Positions 45,532 through 52,262 of a stretch of DNA of 64,000 nucleotides are shown in pieces (positions within the stretch are counted from its first letter, which is position 1; every line of letters begins with the position of its first letter). The stretch comes from CAVVMA01 sp963830715 (GTDB lineage Bacteria > Desulfobacterota > Binatia > Binatales > Binataceae), in NCBI GenBank assembly GCA_963830715.1, contig CAWHNS010000005.1:105643-169642 (forward strand). The letters are read 5' to 3'. Position numbers and translations under genes: made by a program. Below the pieces are notes generated by a model that was not told the DNA's origin, did not search any database, and was given only the letters and a program-made list of their open reading frames with translations.

Positions 45532-46468
45532 TCAGCATCCTGCCATCGCGGAGCGGAAGATATCTTCGTCCTTCCGATGGTTGAAGCGCCACGAAAACTC
45601 GTTCAGGTACAGCGGCAAGTATTTCTTCGAGACGTTGTGATACGTGCCGACCACACCGCGCTTGAGCAGGCTCCAAAAGCTTTCGATATTGTTCGTGTGA
45701 ACCACGCCCCGCACATACTCTCCGGCGCTGTGGTGGACGGCCTCGTGCTTCATCCGCCGATCAACGTATTTATAGTCCTGCTTTTCGTCGGTTGCGAGTC
45801 AACTCGACTTTCTCCGTGTTCACGACACGGCGGACGAATCCGCTCAAAGTCGCGGCATCGGCAGAACCGATCACTCGACAGACCACGTTGCCCTTGCGGG
45901 CTATCGCCCCGATCACGCCGGTCTTGCCATAGCCATAGGCCTTCGCCCGGTGCGCCGGGAATCAGCGGCTCGCCCATCCGCTTGCGTACCTGGGCGCTCT
46001 TTTTGTTCCAATGGCGGTTCTCATCCTTCCCGCCAACATACGGTTTCGTCCACCTCGACCACGCCCATCAGCGGCGGAAGGTCGGGATTGTCGAGCATCG
46101 CACGCACGCGATGGCAGATATAGAAAGCGGTCTTGTACGCTGTCGGTCTGCCGTTCTCTTGAAGCATCCGCTGAATCTGTAGATGCGCTCATGCCCTTTT
46201 TCGACTGGCACATCAGGTAGATTACCTCGAACCAGATCGGCAGCGGATAGTTCGTGTTCTCGAACACCGTGCCGACGAGCGGGGAGAAGCGATAGCCGTT
46301 TTTCTGGCAGACCTTGCACTGCCAGCACCACGGACGCTTAAGTTTGTAAATGCGCGGGTTTCCGCAGCGGACGCAGCATACGCCGTTCGGCCAGCGCATC
46401 TCAACGAGGAAGGCCATACACTTGTCTTGCGTGTCGAATTGTTGGTGAATCTGTTTAAGGCTTGTCAT
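45532..46468 (-). pseudogene. IS1595-family (ISXO2-like) transposase, element B, with about four frameshifts
   Basis: Pieces align in order with transposase A: MTSLKQIHQQFDTQDKCMAF and zinc ribbon CVRCGN..CKVCQKNG, then LQIQRMLQENGR, VVEVDETYVGGKDENRHWNK, AYGYGKTGVIGAIARKGNVV, LATDEKQDYKYVDRRMKHEA, and an intact C-terminus VHTNNIESFWSLLKRGVVGT. Shifts lie near 46185, 46043, 45935 and 45800, each explained by one extra base. All three catalytic motifs survive. Either the gene is recently dead or the consensus is poor here. Confidence 0.8.
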
Positions 46469-46516
46469 AAACTTACTTTACACCAATTCCTGAAACGGTG
46501 TCAAGTCCGTTCGCCA

Positions 46517-47158
46517 TCATTCTTCGATGCACAGAAAAGAATGAGCGAATTTCCTATATGCGGCGCTTGCGATGCGCTGATGCGTGATACCTATTTCATT
46601 GAGCGCGTTTGAAAGTTCAAACCCTCCCGTCAGCGTTGATCCCAAATTGCACAATACGGACACGCCCTTAATCGCTGGGGCGGTTGCGTCACTGCGAATC
46701 GCGGGTGAACCTTCTAACCATCCAGCTTCGGATAAAAGTGAGCCAAACTCTTCAGCAAGGCGAGTGGCGTTTTCTGTTGGACCATAAAACACCATCACTT
46801 TATGAGGTGGCTGCTGTGCATTTAGGAACATTGCTTGAAATTGCTTCAATCTGTTGACAAACAGCTTTCGGTCTTCTGGCGCAATCCAGATCGGCAGCGG
46901 TGGTGGTGGACCCTCACGCCGCATAGGGACGATCTTCCGATGGATTTGAATCAAGGTCAGCACCACGCTTACAGCGGCGATGAAAGTGCAAGCGGCCAGA
47001 GCGCCTGTCGCCCCGTCAGTCCATCGGGGGCTCAAACCGCCGAACTGACGCCACACAAAGACCGCACCCGCTAGGAAAGCAGCCAAGACGGCACCCCAAA
47101 ATACCTGCAACGCTGTATCGATCGCAGAATTCGCGAGTCGCTGAATAATGCTTGGCAC
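46517..47158 (-). CDS. Two-helix membrane protein (transposon cargo)
   Basis: 213 residues. Two membrane segments near the N-terminus (FWGAVLAAFLAGAVFVWRQF and GALAACTFIAAVSVVLTLIQ) and a soluble domain: WIAPEDRKLFVNRLKQFQAM, PPHKVMVFYGPTENATRLAE, GVSVLCNLGSTLTGGFELSN. The alternating pattern of the soluble part suggests an alpha/beta fold. Family not recognised. It starts 53 bases inside the right end of element B and reads inward. Confidence 0.6.
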   Translation of the reverse strand: MPSIIQRLANSAIDTALQVFWGAVLAAFLAGAVFVWRQFGGLSPRWTDGATGALAACTFIAAVSVVLTLIQIHRKIVPMRREGPPPPLPIWIAPEDRKLFVNRLKQFQAMFLNAQQPPHKVMVFYGPTENATRLAEEFGSLLSEAGWLEGSPAIRSDATAPAIKGVSVLCNLGSTLTGGFELSNALNEIGITHQRIASAAYRKFAHSFLCIEE

Positions 47159-47211
47159 CGCGACATTATCGCACCTTTGGGTAGCTAGGTGTCAAGTTCG
47201 TAATACTCGCC

Positions 47212-47219
47212 ACTACGAT
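47212..47219. repeat. Target-site duplication, right copy
   Basis: ACTACGAT immediately after the right inverted repeat of element B. It is followed directly by a sequence that itself resembles an IS1595 left end (47220-47243). Confidence 0.87.
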
Positions 47220-47243
47220 GGCTATTATGTGAGACTCGACACC
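47220..47243 (+). repeat. Probable left end of a third IS1595-type element
   Basis: GGCTATTATGTGAGACTCGA then CACC. Aligned from the tip with the left end of element B, 15 of 24 bases match, including GG at the tip, TAT at 7-9 and ACT-GACACC at 15-24 with one difference. It abuts the third ACTACGAT. No matching right end and no transposase were found downstream, so it may be a relic or a MITE-like derivative. Confidence 0.5.
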
Positions 47244-47296
47244 CCGTGTTGAAATCTGGCATAGCCGCACTTTCCGAAGCGCGCTCCCGTCGAGGC

Positions 47297-47413
47297 CGGG
47301 CGCGCTTCTCTTTTCAGGCTGTCGGGATAGAATCAACCGCTGACATCGCGCTGTTCAACCGCTTCCGCTGGCGCTCACCCGAATCAGAGCCTTCAGTGCC
47401 CACCACCGAAAAG
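47297..47413 (+). promoter_or_regulatory. Leader sequence, copy 1
   Basis: A stretch from GGGCGCGCTTC through CGCTGACA, TTCCGCTGGCG and CCCGAA to CTTCAGTGCCCACCACC and GAAAAG is repeated in the same order at 48263-48383. It ends at a GTG start codon in both cases, so it is probably the untranslated leader and first codons of two related small genes. Alignment has small gaps. Confidence 0.5.
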
Positions 47414-47560
47414 ACTCCACCACAATCGCAAGCGATAGCGAGCGATGCGCGACTCTGCGCGAGATGCGCGCGCGGGTTGCGCCGCAACAGCTTCAAGGTG
47501 CGCGCCGGACGCGCACGAGCACGCAATGCAAGGCGCGATGAGCGAGGAAGGTTCGCTTGA
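47396..47560 (+). CDS. Small basic protein behind duplicated leader
   Basis: GTG start: MPTTEKTPPQSQAIASDARL, then CARCARGLRRNSFKV and an Arg-rich tail, 54 residues. A CxxC pair suggests metal binding. The start region matches that of the gene at 48363. No good ribosome site (CAGAG). It may be a degenerate copy. Confidence 0.35.
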   Translation: MPTTEKTPPQSQAIASDARLCARCARGLRRNSFKVRAGRARARNARRDERGRFA

Positions 47561-47648
47561 CTGGTTTGTCACTTGCCATACGTGAGAAAGTGCGCCAGCC
47601 CGAGCTGCCGCAAACGGGCACGGAATCAAACTTCACGGAGGATCGGTG

Positions 47649-48094
47649 ATGAGGATGATCTTCGTTGTCGCTACGGTGTTGGTGTCGCTGGTGTCGCCTT
47701 ATCCGGCCAGGTCGGTTTACCCCGCTACCTGCCCGAAGCCGGCTCCGAAGTGTACATCGAGTTCGAGCGCCACGCTCAAGGGGCTTGTCGGAACTTTCGG
47801 CTGCTCAAACGGCGAACCCACTCGAGCGGAACGGAATACGTTGAGATTGACTTGGCGACCTTTGATGGATCGGGGCACGTCAAGATCATACAAGCTGGCA
47901 ACTCCGACGGTGAGGGTAACACCTACTTTGGCTTCACTCCTCCGTTGACCGCAACATACTGCGTCAATTCCGATGGCACCGGCTACGTTTTTGCTGGCTG
48001 CCCCTTGGCTATGGTTATCGATAGCGCGAAGTCTGAAATTCGGATGATCCAGTCAGAGGAGAACGAGGCCCACTCGATCATTTGCAGACACTAG
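47649..48094 (+). CDS. Small secreted protein, paralogue of the one at 48868 (frameshifted)
   Basis: GGAGGA precedes the ATG. Signal peptide MRMIFVVATVLVSLVSPYPA, then LKGLVGTFGCSNGE. Near 47818-47824 the frame shifts to THSSGTEYVEIDLATFDGSG, then HVKIIQAGNSDGEG and LTATYCVNSDGTGYVFAGCP, ending in SEENEAHSIICRH. The order L.G.....G..TFDG.G.V....G.Y.VN.DG.GY matches the downstream secreted protein. About 147 residues. Probably a lipocalin-like or beta-barrel extracytoplasmic protein; function unknown. Confidence 0.55.
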
Positions 48095-48262
48095 GGGGCT
48101 GGATCATTTCCCGGGCGCGTGTCGTCCGCCTTGTATCACCTTGCTACAAAGACATTCTGACAAGTTAGGCGCGCGCCTCCGTTGCGCGCACGCGCTAGCC
48201 ACCCCACCTTTCCCCTTCCAGAACTGAGCGAGCCACGAATCCTCGAAGGGCGCGTCACGGAC

Positions 48263-48383
48263 GGGCGCGCCTTCCCTTTTCGCGCGCGGCGGCGTAAGGA
48301 TCAGCGCTGACACGGCGCGGTTCGGAAGCCTTCGCTGGCGTTCCCCCGAAGAGGAGGCTTCAGTGCCCACCACCAGCGAAAAG
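48263..48383 (+). promoter_or_regulatory. Leader sequence, copy 2
   Basis: Counterpart of 47297-47413: GGGCGCGCCTTCCCTTTTC, ATCAGCGCTGACA, CTTCGCTGGCG, CCCCGAAGAGGAGGCTTCA, GTGCCCACCACC, GCGAAAAG. This copy has a strong ribosome site (GAGGAGG) six bases before GTG. The intervening bases differ, so a conserved RNA structure is possible. Confidence 0.5.
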
Positions 48384-48623
48384 GACCTGTCACACCAGAG
48401 ACCTGAGTTTGGGCGGAGGGTTAGGATGCCCCAAGTTTTTCTCTGCGAGTACTGCGATCAGGTAATCGGCGAAGACGAGGACTACGTGGTTGTAGGTCCC
48501 GGCAACCCGGAGAACATCGTTCTCGTAGTGGTCCACGTGGTCGTGGGCACGGCCAACCCCGAGAAGCGCGCTCATGCGAAGTGCGCGGCAGAGCACCGAA
48601 GAAAGTCTAAAGCCAGGAAATAG
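48363..48623 (+). CDS. Small putative zinc-binding protein
   Basis: GTG start with GAGGAGG at proper distance: MPTTSEKDLSHQRPEFGRRV, then MPQVFLCEYCDQVIGEDEDY, VVVGPGNPENIVLVVVHVVV and AHAKCAAEHRRKSKARK. The CEYC pair with a later HAKC could bind one zinc. 86 residues. Family not recognised. It shares its leader with the gene at 47396. Confidence 0.5.
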   Translation: MPTTSEKDLSHQRPEFGRRVRMPQVFLCEYCDQVIGEDEDYVVVGPGNPENIVLVVVHVVVGTANPEKRAHAKCAAEHRRKSKARK

Positions 48624-48776
48624 GCCAGCCGCTCGAAACCCGTGCCGATGTTTCGATCCTGGTCAGTTGAGGAAGAGCTCCACAGGGGTGGGCATCGGGA
48701 CCCTCGGCCAAAATCAATTCTATTGACCTTGGCGACACACTGACGAAACAATAGGGGTCTAAGTCACCGTGCGTGA

Positions 48777-48847
48777 GGGCGACCGCCGGTCGCCCAACCC
48801 TTCCGATCGAGAACGACACGGGCATCGAGAAAAGTGCCTTCGGGCAC
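48777..48847. promoter_or_regulatory. Two stem-loops in the leader of a secreted-protein gene
   Basis: GGGCGACC-GCC-GGTCGCCC (48777-48795) and GTGCC-TTCG-GGCAC (48834-48847), the latter with a stable UUCG tetraloop. The second ends seven bases before the ribosome site AAGGAGG of the gene at 48868. It could influence translation. On the minus strand it is followed by TTTTC and might act as a weak terminator. Confidence 0.5.
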
Positions 48848-48867
48848 AAAACGAAGGAGGCCGGAAA

Positions 48868-49362
48868 ATGCGCAGAGTAAAGATGGTTGGTCTATTGGCG
48901 ATCGGCGCGTTGCTGGCAGCGACGACCGCTCCCAGGGCGGGCACGCTCCCGGCGGGAAACAGAAACCCAAGCTTGCTCAACGGAACCTACACCTTCAACT
49001 TTAACGGCGGTGTCACCACCGACTCGTCCTCGCGGGCGTCCGGCGCCGGCACAATCACGTTCGATGGTAGGGGCGATGTGGTCGCCGGGATCATTCAGTG
49101 CGATAAAGGCGCGGCTCAGTACAGCTCAGCCATTACCGGCGGCAGCTACTCCATCAACAACGACGGCAGCGGATACGCAACGATAAACACGGCAGTCGGT
49201 GGTCCCAATAGCGACGGTGTTTGTAATGAGCAACACGGCGTTGACCTGTTCTTGGGTATCGCCGGTGTCGGAACGATGATCCACTTCGCGACGGACGGCA
49301 GCGACAATTTCTACAACACCGGGAAATTCGTCCCGTTCAACGGCGTAATGGACGCCCAGTGA
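48868..49362 (+). CDS. Small secreted protein
   Basis: AAGGAGG seven bases before the ATG. Signal peptide MVGLLAIGALLAATTAPRAG. The mature part reads LLNGTYTFNFNGGVTTDSSS, GAGTITFDGRGDVVAGIIQC, GGSYSINNDGSGYATINTAV and FATDGSDNFYNTGKFVPFNG. The spaced Gly-Tyr and DG.G motifs suggest a beta-barrel. 164 residues. Similar layout to the product of 47649-48094, so likely a paralogue. A 30-bp palindrome follows the gene. Confidence 0.72.
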   Translation: MRRVKMVGLLAIGALLAATTAPRAGTLPAGNRNPSLLNGTYTFNFNGGVTTDSSSRASGAGTITFDGRGDVVAGIIQCDKGAAQYSSAITGGSYSINNDGSGYATINTAVGGPNSDGVCNEQHGVDLFLGIAGVGTMIHFATDGSDNFYNTGKFVPFNGVMDAQ

Positions 49363-49389
49363 TTCGTCTTTAGCCCGAGTCCCTCCAAA

Positions 49390-49419
49390 CCGCCCTCAGC
49401 GGCGCGCCGCTGAGGGCGG
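49390..49419 (+). terminator. Long perfect palindrome after the secreted-protein gene
   Basis: CCGCCCTCAGCGGCG and its exact reverse complement are adjacent, forming a 30-bp palindrome, followed by CGGCTTTCCC. The T-run is short, so it may be an intrinsic terminator or a mobile repeat. It lies 27 bases past the stop codon. Confidence 0.55.
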
Positions 49420-49478
49420 CGGCTTTCCCAGCTTCCGGAGCTTCGCGGGAACCGCGGTGCGCCGAGACGCGCTTGCGC

Positions 49479-49503
49479 GGGCGACTCGCGAGTCGCCCCT
49501 ACG
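49479..49503. repeat. REP-like palindrome
   Basis: GGGCGACTCG-CGAGTCGCCC (49479-49498) is a perfect 20-bp palindrome followed by CTACG. The same GGGCG...CGCCCCTAC layout with a different stem interior is at 16969-16992. Confidence 0.55.
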
Positions 49504-49570
49504 AGGCATCAATGGGGCTGCCTACCTTGGCTCGCGGGCGCGACGATCGAGGAAGGTTCGCTCGATCCGG

Positions 49571-50158
49571 CTAGTACGCCCCGCGATTGTTCCGTGGCGA
49601 TACGTCGCTGGCGACGGCCGGTTGGGGATCGCCGGGGGCCTTCGGCTCGAGCGCGGCGAGCGAGCGGCGGATCGTCAGATCGTCGGGCGACAGCTCGACC
49701 GCGCGTCGCAGGTAGCCGGTCGCTGCTCCCGGCTGCTCGAGTTTCAGTGAGACACCGGCGAGCCCGTGCAGCACCTCCGCGCGGTCGCCCCCCGCTTCGC
49801 GCGCCAGCTTGAGAAGCGCGAGCGAGCGCGGAAATTGTTTGCCCTCGGCGAGCAGCAACGCCAGGCCGAGCAGCGCGTCGGGATTGAGCGGATCGAGCGC
49901 CAGCGCCTCCTCGAACAGCGACTGGGCGTTTCGCAGCAGGCCCTTGGCGCGAACCTCTTTGGCGGTGGTCACGAGCTGGTCCGATTCGGCGGTCATCCGC
50001 ACGCAGGCGATTTCCACGCGCGCCTGATTGTGTACGATCTCGACACTGACGACCCTGACCTTCTGGCCGAAGTATTCGGCCAGCCGCTTGGCCGCATCGT
50101 CGGCGATACCGAGAAAAATCGCGCCGACTGCATCGCCGATATGATCATCGCGCCACAT
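49571..50158 (-). CDS. TPR-repeat protein
   Basis: ATG at 50156-50158 (MWRDDHIGDAVGAIFLGIAD); a start eight codons earlier is possible. N-terminal half has no recognised domain. The C-terminal half has TPRs: AKGLLRNAQSLFEEALALDP, DALLGLALLLAEGKQFPRSL and VLHGLAGVSLKLEQPGAATG, then YLRRAVELSPDDLTIRRSLA. About 195 residues, no membrane segment. Function unknown; a scaffold role is likely for TPRs. Confidence 0.62.
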   Translation of the reverse strand: MWRDDHIGDAVGAIFLGIADDAAKRLAEYFGQKVRVVSVEIVHNQARVEIACVRMTAESDQLVTTAKEVRAKGLLRNAQSLFEEALALDPLNPDALLGLALLLAEGKQFPRSLALLKLAREAGGDRAEVLHGLAGVSLKLEQPGAATGYLRRAVELSPDDLTIRRSLAALEPKAPGDPQPAVASDVSPRNNRGAY

Positions 50159-50320
50159 GACTATTCGCCTGTGTTCCCGCATCAGTAGCAGCCTGCGGTT
50201 CCCGTGGCCTGCTTCCCCCTCTGTAATCTCCCCCAGAGGGGGAGAACTAAAGGATGGAAGCCAGTCTCATTGCAGGGAACGGAAGAGCGGCTTATGTGCA
50301 TAGTGGTCTTCCGTTCCCCG

Positions 50321-51481
50321 CTATACGCGCTCGTTGGGATCGAAGAGTTTGCCGTATTCGTCCAACGCGAAGCGATCGGTCATCCCGGCGATGTAGTCCG
50401 CGATCACGCGCGCCACCGGCTCGCCGTCGGTCTCGACGCGTGCCAGGACATGCGGCGGTATCTGGCGCGGCTCGCGCATGTATGCCTCGAAGAGCTGGAC
50501 GAGCACCCTGCCCGCCTTTTCGGTCATCCGGCTCACGCGATAGTGACGATAGAGCCGGTCGCTCATTATCTGCTTCAACTCGCGCACGAGACCGTTCATC
50601 TCCGGACCGAACGCCGCGAGCGCGCGCCCTTGTCTGCGGATATCCTCCACGCTTCGCGCACCCGAGCGCTCCAGTTCCTCGTTGACGTGCGCGGCGAGGT
50701 CGGTGGCCATCGCGTCGATCATGCGGATTACGGTTTGATAGCGACGGACGCGCGAGTCGGAATCGGGAGCGGCCTCGCGCGCCGCCGCTGCCGCGCGCTT
50801 GAACAGACGCGAACCGTCGAGGTCCTCGACGGTCAGCATCTGCGCTTTGAGTCCGTCGTCCACGTCGTGCGCCAGATAGGCGATCTCGTCGGCCAGGTCG
50901 ACAATCTGGGCTTCGAGGCACGGAAAGAGATCCGGATCGAACTGGCGCGCGGACTCCCGGTTGCGGAAGTCCGAGTGCTTGATGATGCCCTCGCGGACCT
51001 CGTAGCTGAGATTCAGGCCGCGGAAGCCGGGATAGCGCACTTCGATCCAATCCACCGTCCTGAGGCTCTGGGCGTTGTGGTCGAATCCGCCATGCGATTG
51101 CATCAGCTTGTTCAGCGCATGCTCGCCGGCGTGGCCGAACGGCGGATGGCCCAAATCGTGGGCGAGCGCGACCGACTCGGCAAGTTCCTCGTTGAGGCCG
51201 AGCGATCGCGCGATCGTGCGGGTAAGCTGCGCCGCTTCGAGCGTGTGCGTCAGCCGCGTGCGGTAGTAGTCGCCCTCATGATTGACGAAGACCTGGGTCT
51301 TGTATTCGAGACGCCGGAAGGCGGCCGAATGTATTATCCGGTCGCGATCGCGCTGGAAGGCGGTGCGCATCGGATGCTCGGGCTCGCCGACCACCCTGCC
51401 CCGGCTGTCGCGCGATCGCATCGCGTAGGGCGCCAGCGTCTGCGCCTCAATCGCCTCGAGTTCCTGTCTGGTCCGCAGCAT
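50321..51481 (-). CDS. dgt: Deoxyguanosinetriphosphate triphosphohydrolase-like protein
   Basis: HD-domain phosphohydrolase releasing triphosphate from dNTPs. LRTRQELEAIEAQTLAPYAM and RRLEYKTQVFVNHEGDYYRT are typical of the dGTPase type 2 group. The metal motif is HTLEAAQLTRTIARSLGLN with SVALAHDLGHPPFGHAGE (HD pair). 386 residues from ATG at 51481; a start at 51508 is possible. It is divergent from rlpA with a short shared promoter region. Confidence 0.9.
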   Translation of the reverse strand: MLRTRQELEAIEAQTLAPYAMRSRDSRGRVVGEPEHPMRTAFQRDRDRIIHSAAFRRLEYKTQVFVNHEGDYYRTRLTHTLEAAQLTRTIARSLGLNEELAESVALAHDLGHPPFGHAGEHALNKLMQSHGGFDHNAQSLRTVDWIEVRYPGFRGLNLSYEVREGIIKHSDFRNRESARQFDPDLFPCLEAQIVDLADEIAYLAHDVDDGLKAQMLTVEDLDGSRLFKRAAAAAREAAPDSDSRVRRYQTVIRMIDAMATDLAAHVNEELERSGARSVEDIRRQGRALAAFGPEMNGLVRELKQIMSDRLYRHYRVSRMTEKAGRVLVQLFEAYMREPRQIPPHVLARVETDGEPVARVIADYIAGMTDRFALDEYGKLFDPNERV

Positions 51482-51565
51482 CGGTAAAAGCGGGATCGAT
51501 GGTATCACGGAGGGTAATTCGCGCCGAAGCGCCGGGCGCGCATCTCTTCACAGTTCGGGCGGGGC

Positions 51566-51596
51566 TTGTCCTCTTGCCGCGCGCCTGCTCTATAAT
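51566..51596 (+). promoter_or_regulatory. Candidate sigma-70 promoter for rlpA
   Basis: TATAAT at 51591-51596 is a perfect -10 hexamer. TTGTCC at 51566-51571 could be a -35 with a 19-base spacer. Transcription would start about 51603, only a few bases before the ATG at 51606, so the message may be nearly leaderless. Confidence 0.5.
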
Positions 51597-51605
51597 CTAT
51601 CCGCG

Positions 51606-52262
51606 ATGGGCGTGTGCGGCGGTGAGGGAACGCGACTGCGGCTGGGACTTGCGGTCGCGTCGGCGCTTCTGTTCGCGGCGTGTGCCGCGCGTCAGGCTCA
51701 GCACCCTGCCCCTTCGACCCTGGTCGGCGACGTCTCATGGTATGGGCCCGGATTCGACGGCCATCGCACGGCAAGCGGCGAAGTCTACAATCAGGAGGAT
51801 ATGACTGCCGCGTCGAACATCTTTCCGCTCGGAACGCGCCTGATGGTGACCAACCTGGAGAATCGCCGATCGCTTGAAGTCCGAATCAACGATCGCGGCA
51901 CGCTAAGCAGGGGGCGCGTGCTCGACCTGTCGCACGCGGCGGCGCGAGTGCTCGGGTAGTGGGTCCGGGCAGCGCACGGTGCCGGATGGAGGTGATCGGC
52001 GCGCCGCCGGGCGCGCTGATGCTTGCCGGGCGGCCCGCGTTACTTCGTGCAGTTCGGCTCCTTCGCGGAAGCATCCAATGCGGAGGCGCTTCGCGGCCGG
52101 CTGGCCGCGTACTACTCCGATGTGCGGATCGACACGCTCGACGCCGCAAACCGCCGATACTACCGCGTCCGGATGGGTGCGTTTGCGACTCGCGGCGAGG
52201 CCCAGGCGCGAGCGGCCGGCTCCTCCCGTTTTGGACTGCCCGTGTTGGTAGTGGCCGAGTGA
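51606..52262 (+). CDS. rlpA: RlpA-like septal lytic transglycosylase with SPOR domain (two frameshifts)
   Basis: Cleaves denuded peptidoglycan strands at division. Lipoprotein signal LGLAVASALLFAACAA (lipobox Cys). Double-psi barrel GDVSWYGPGFDGHRTASGEV, then MTAASNIFPLGTRLMVTNLE and RINDRGTLSRGRVLDLSHAA. One base missing near 51955 moves to VGPGSARCRMEVIGAPPGAL, and one extra base near 52021 moves to PRYFVQFGSFAEASNAEALR, the SPOR domain, ending LPVLVVAE. About 218 residues when repaired. Overlaps the protease gene by one base. Confidence 0.82.

Larger units (their letters stand above)
44199..47211. mobile_element. IS1595-family transposon B with cargo genes
   Basis: A 3,013-bp element. Left end 44199-44222 starts GGGGAGTATTACGAAC. 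Right end 47188-47211 is its reverse complement with one mismatch in 24. ACTACGAT flanks both sides (44191-44198, 47212-47219). Contents: a membrane protein gene on plus, a small minus gene, a broken ISXO2-like transposase and a second membrane protein gene on minus near the right end. Its ends differ from those of element A except for GG at the tip and TTGACAC about 17 bases in, so it is a different family member rather than a copy. Confidence 0.87.

Noticed and set aside
41371..47211. A and B as one composite transposon mobilised by the outer ends
   Set aside because: The outer ends belong to different repeat types (GGCGATTAGTTGG and GGCGAGTATTACG), and each element has its own matching partner at the central junction, so two separate elements fit better.
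47246..47395. Upstream extension of the small frame at 47396
   Set aside because: The extension coincides with the duplicated leader, whose second copy is out of frame over the same stretch, so it is probably untranslated.
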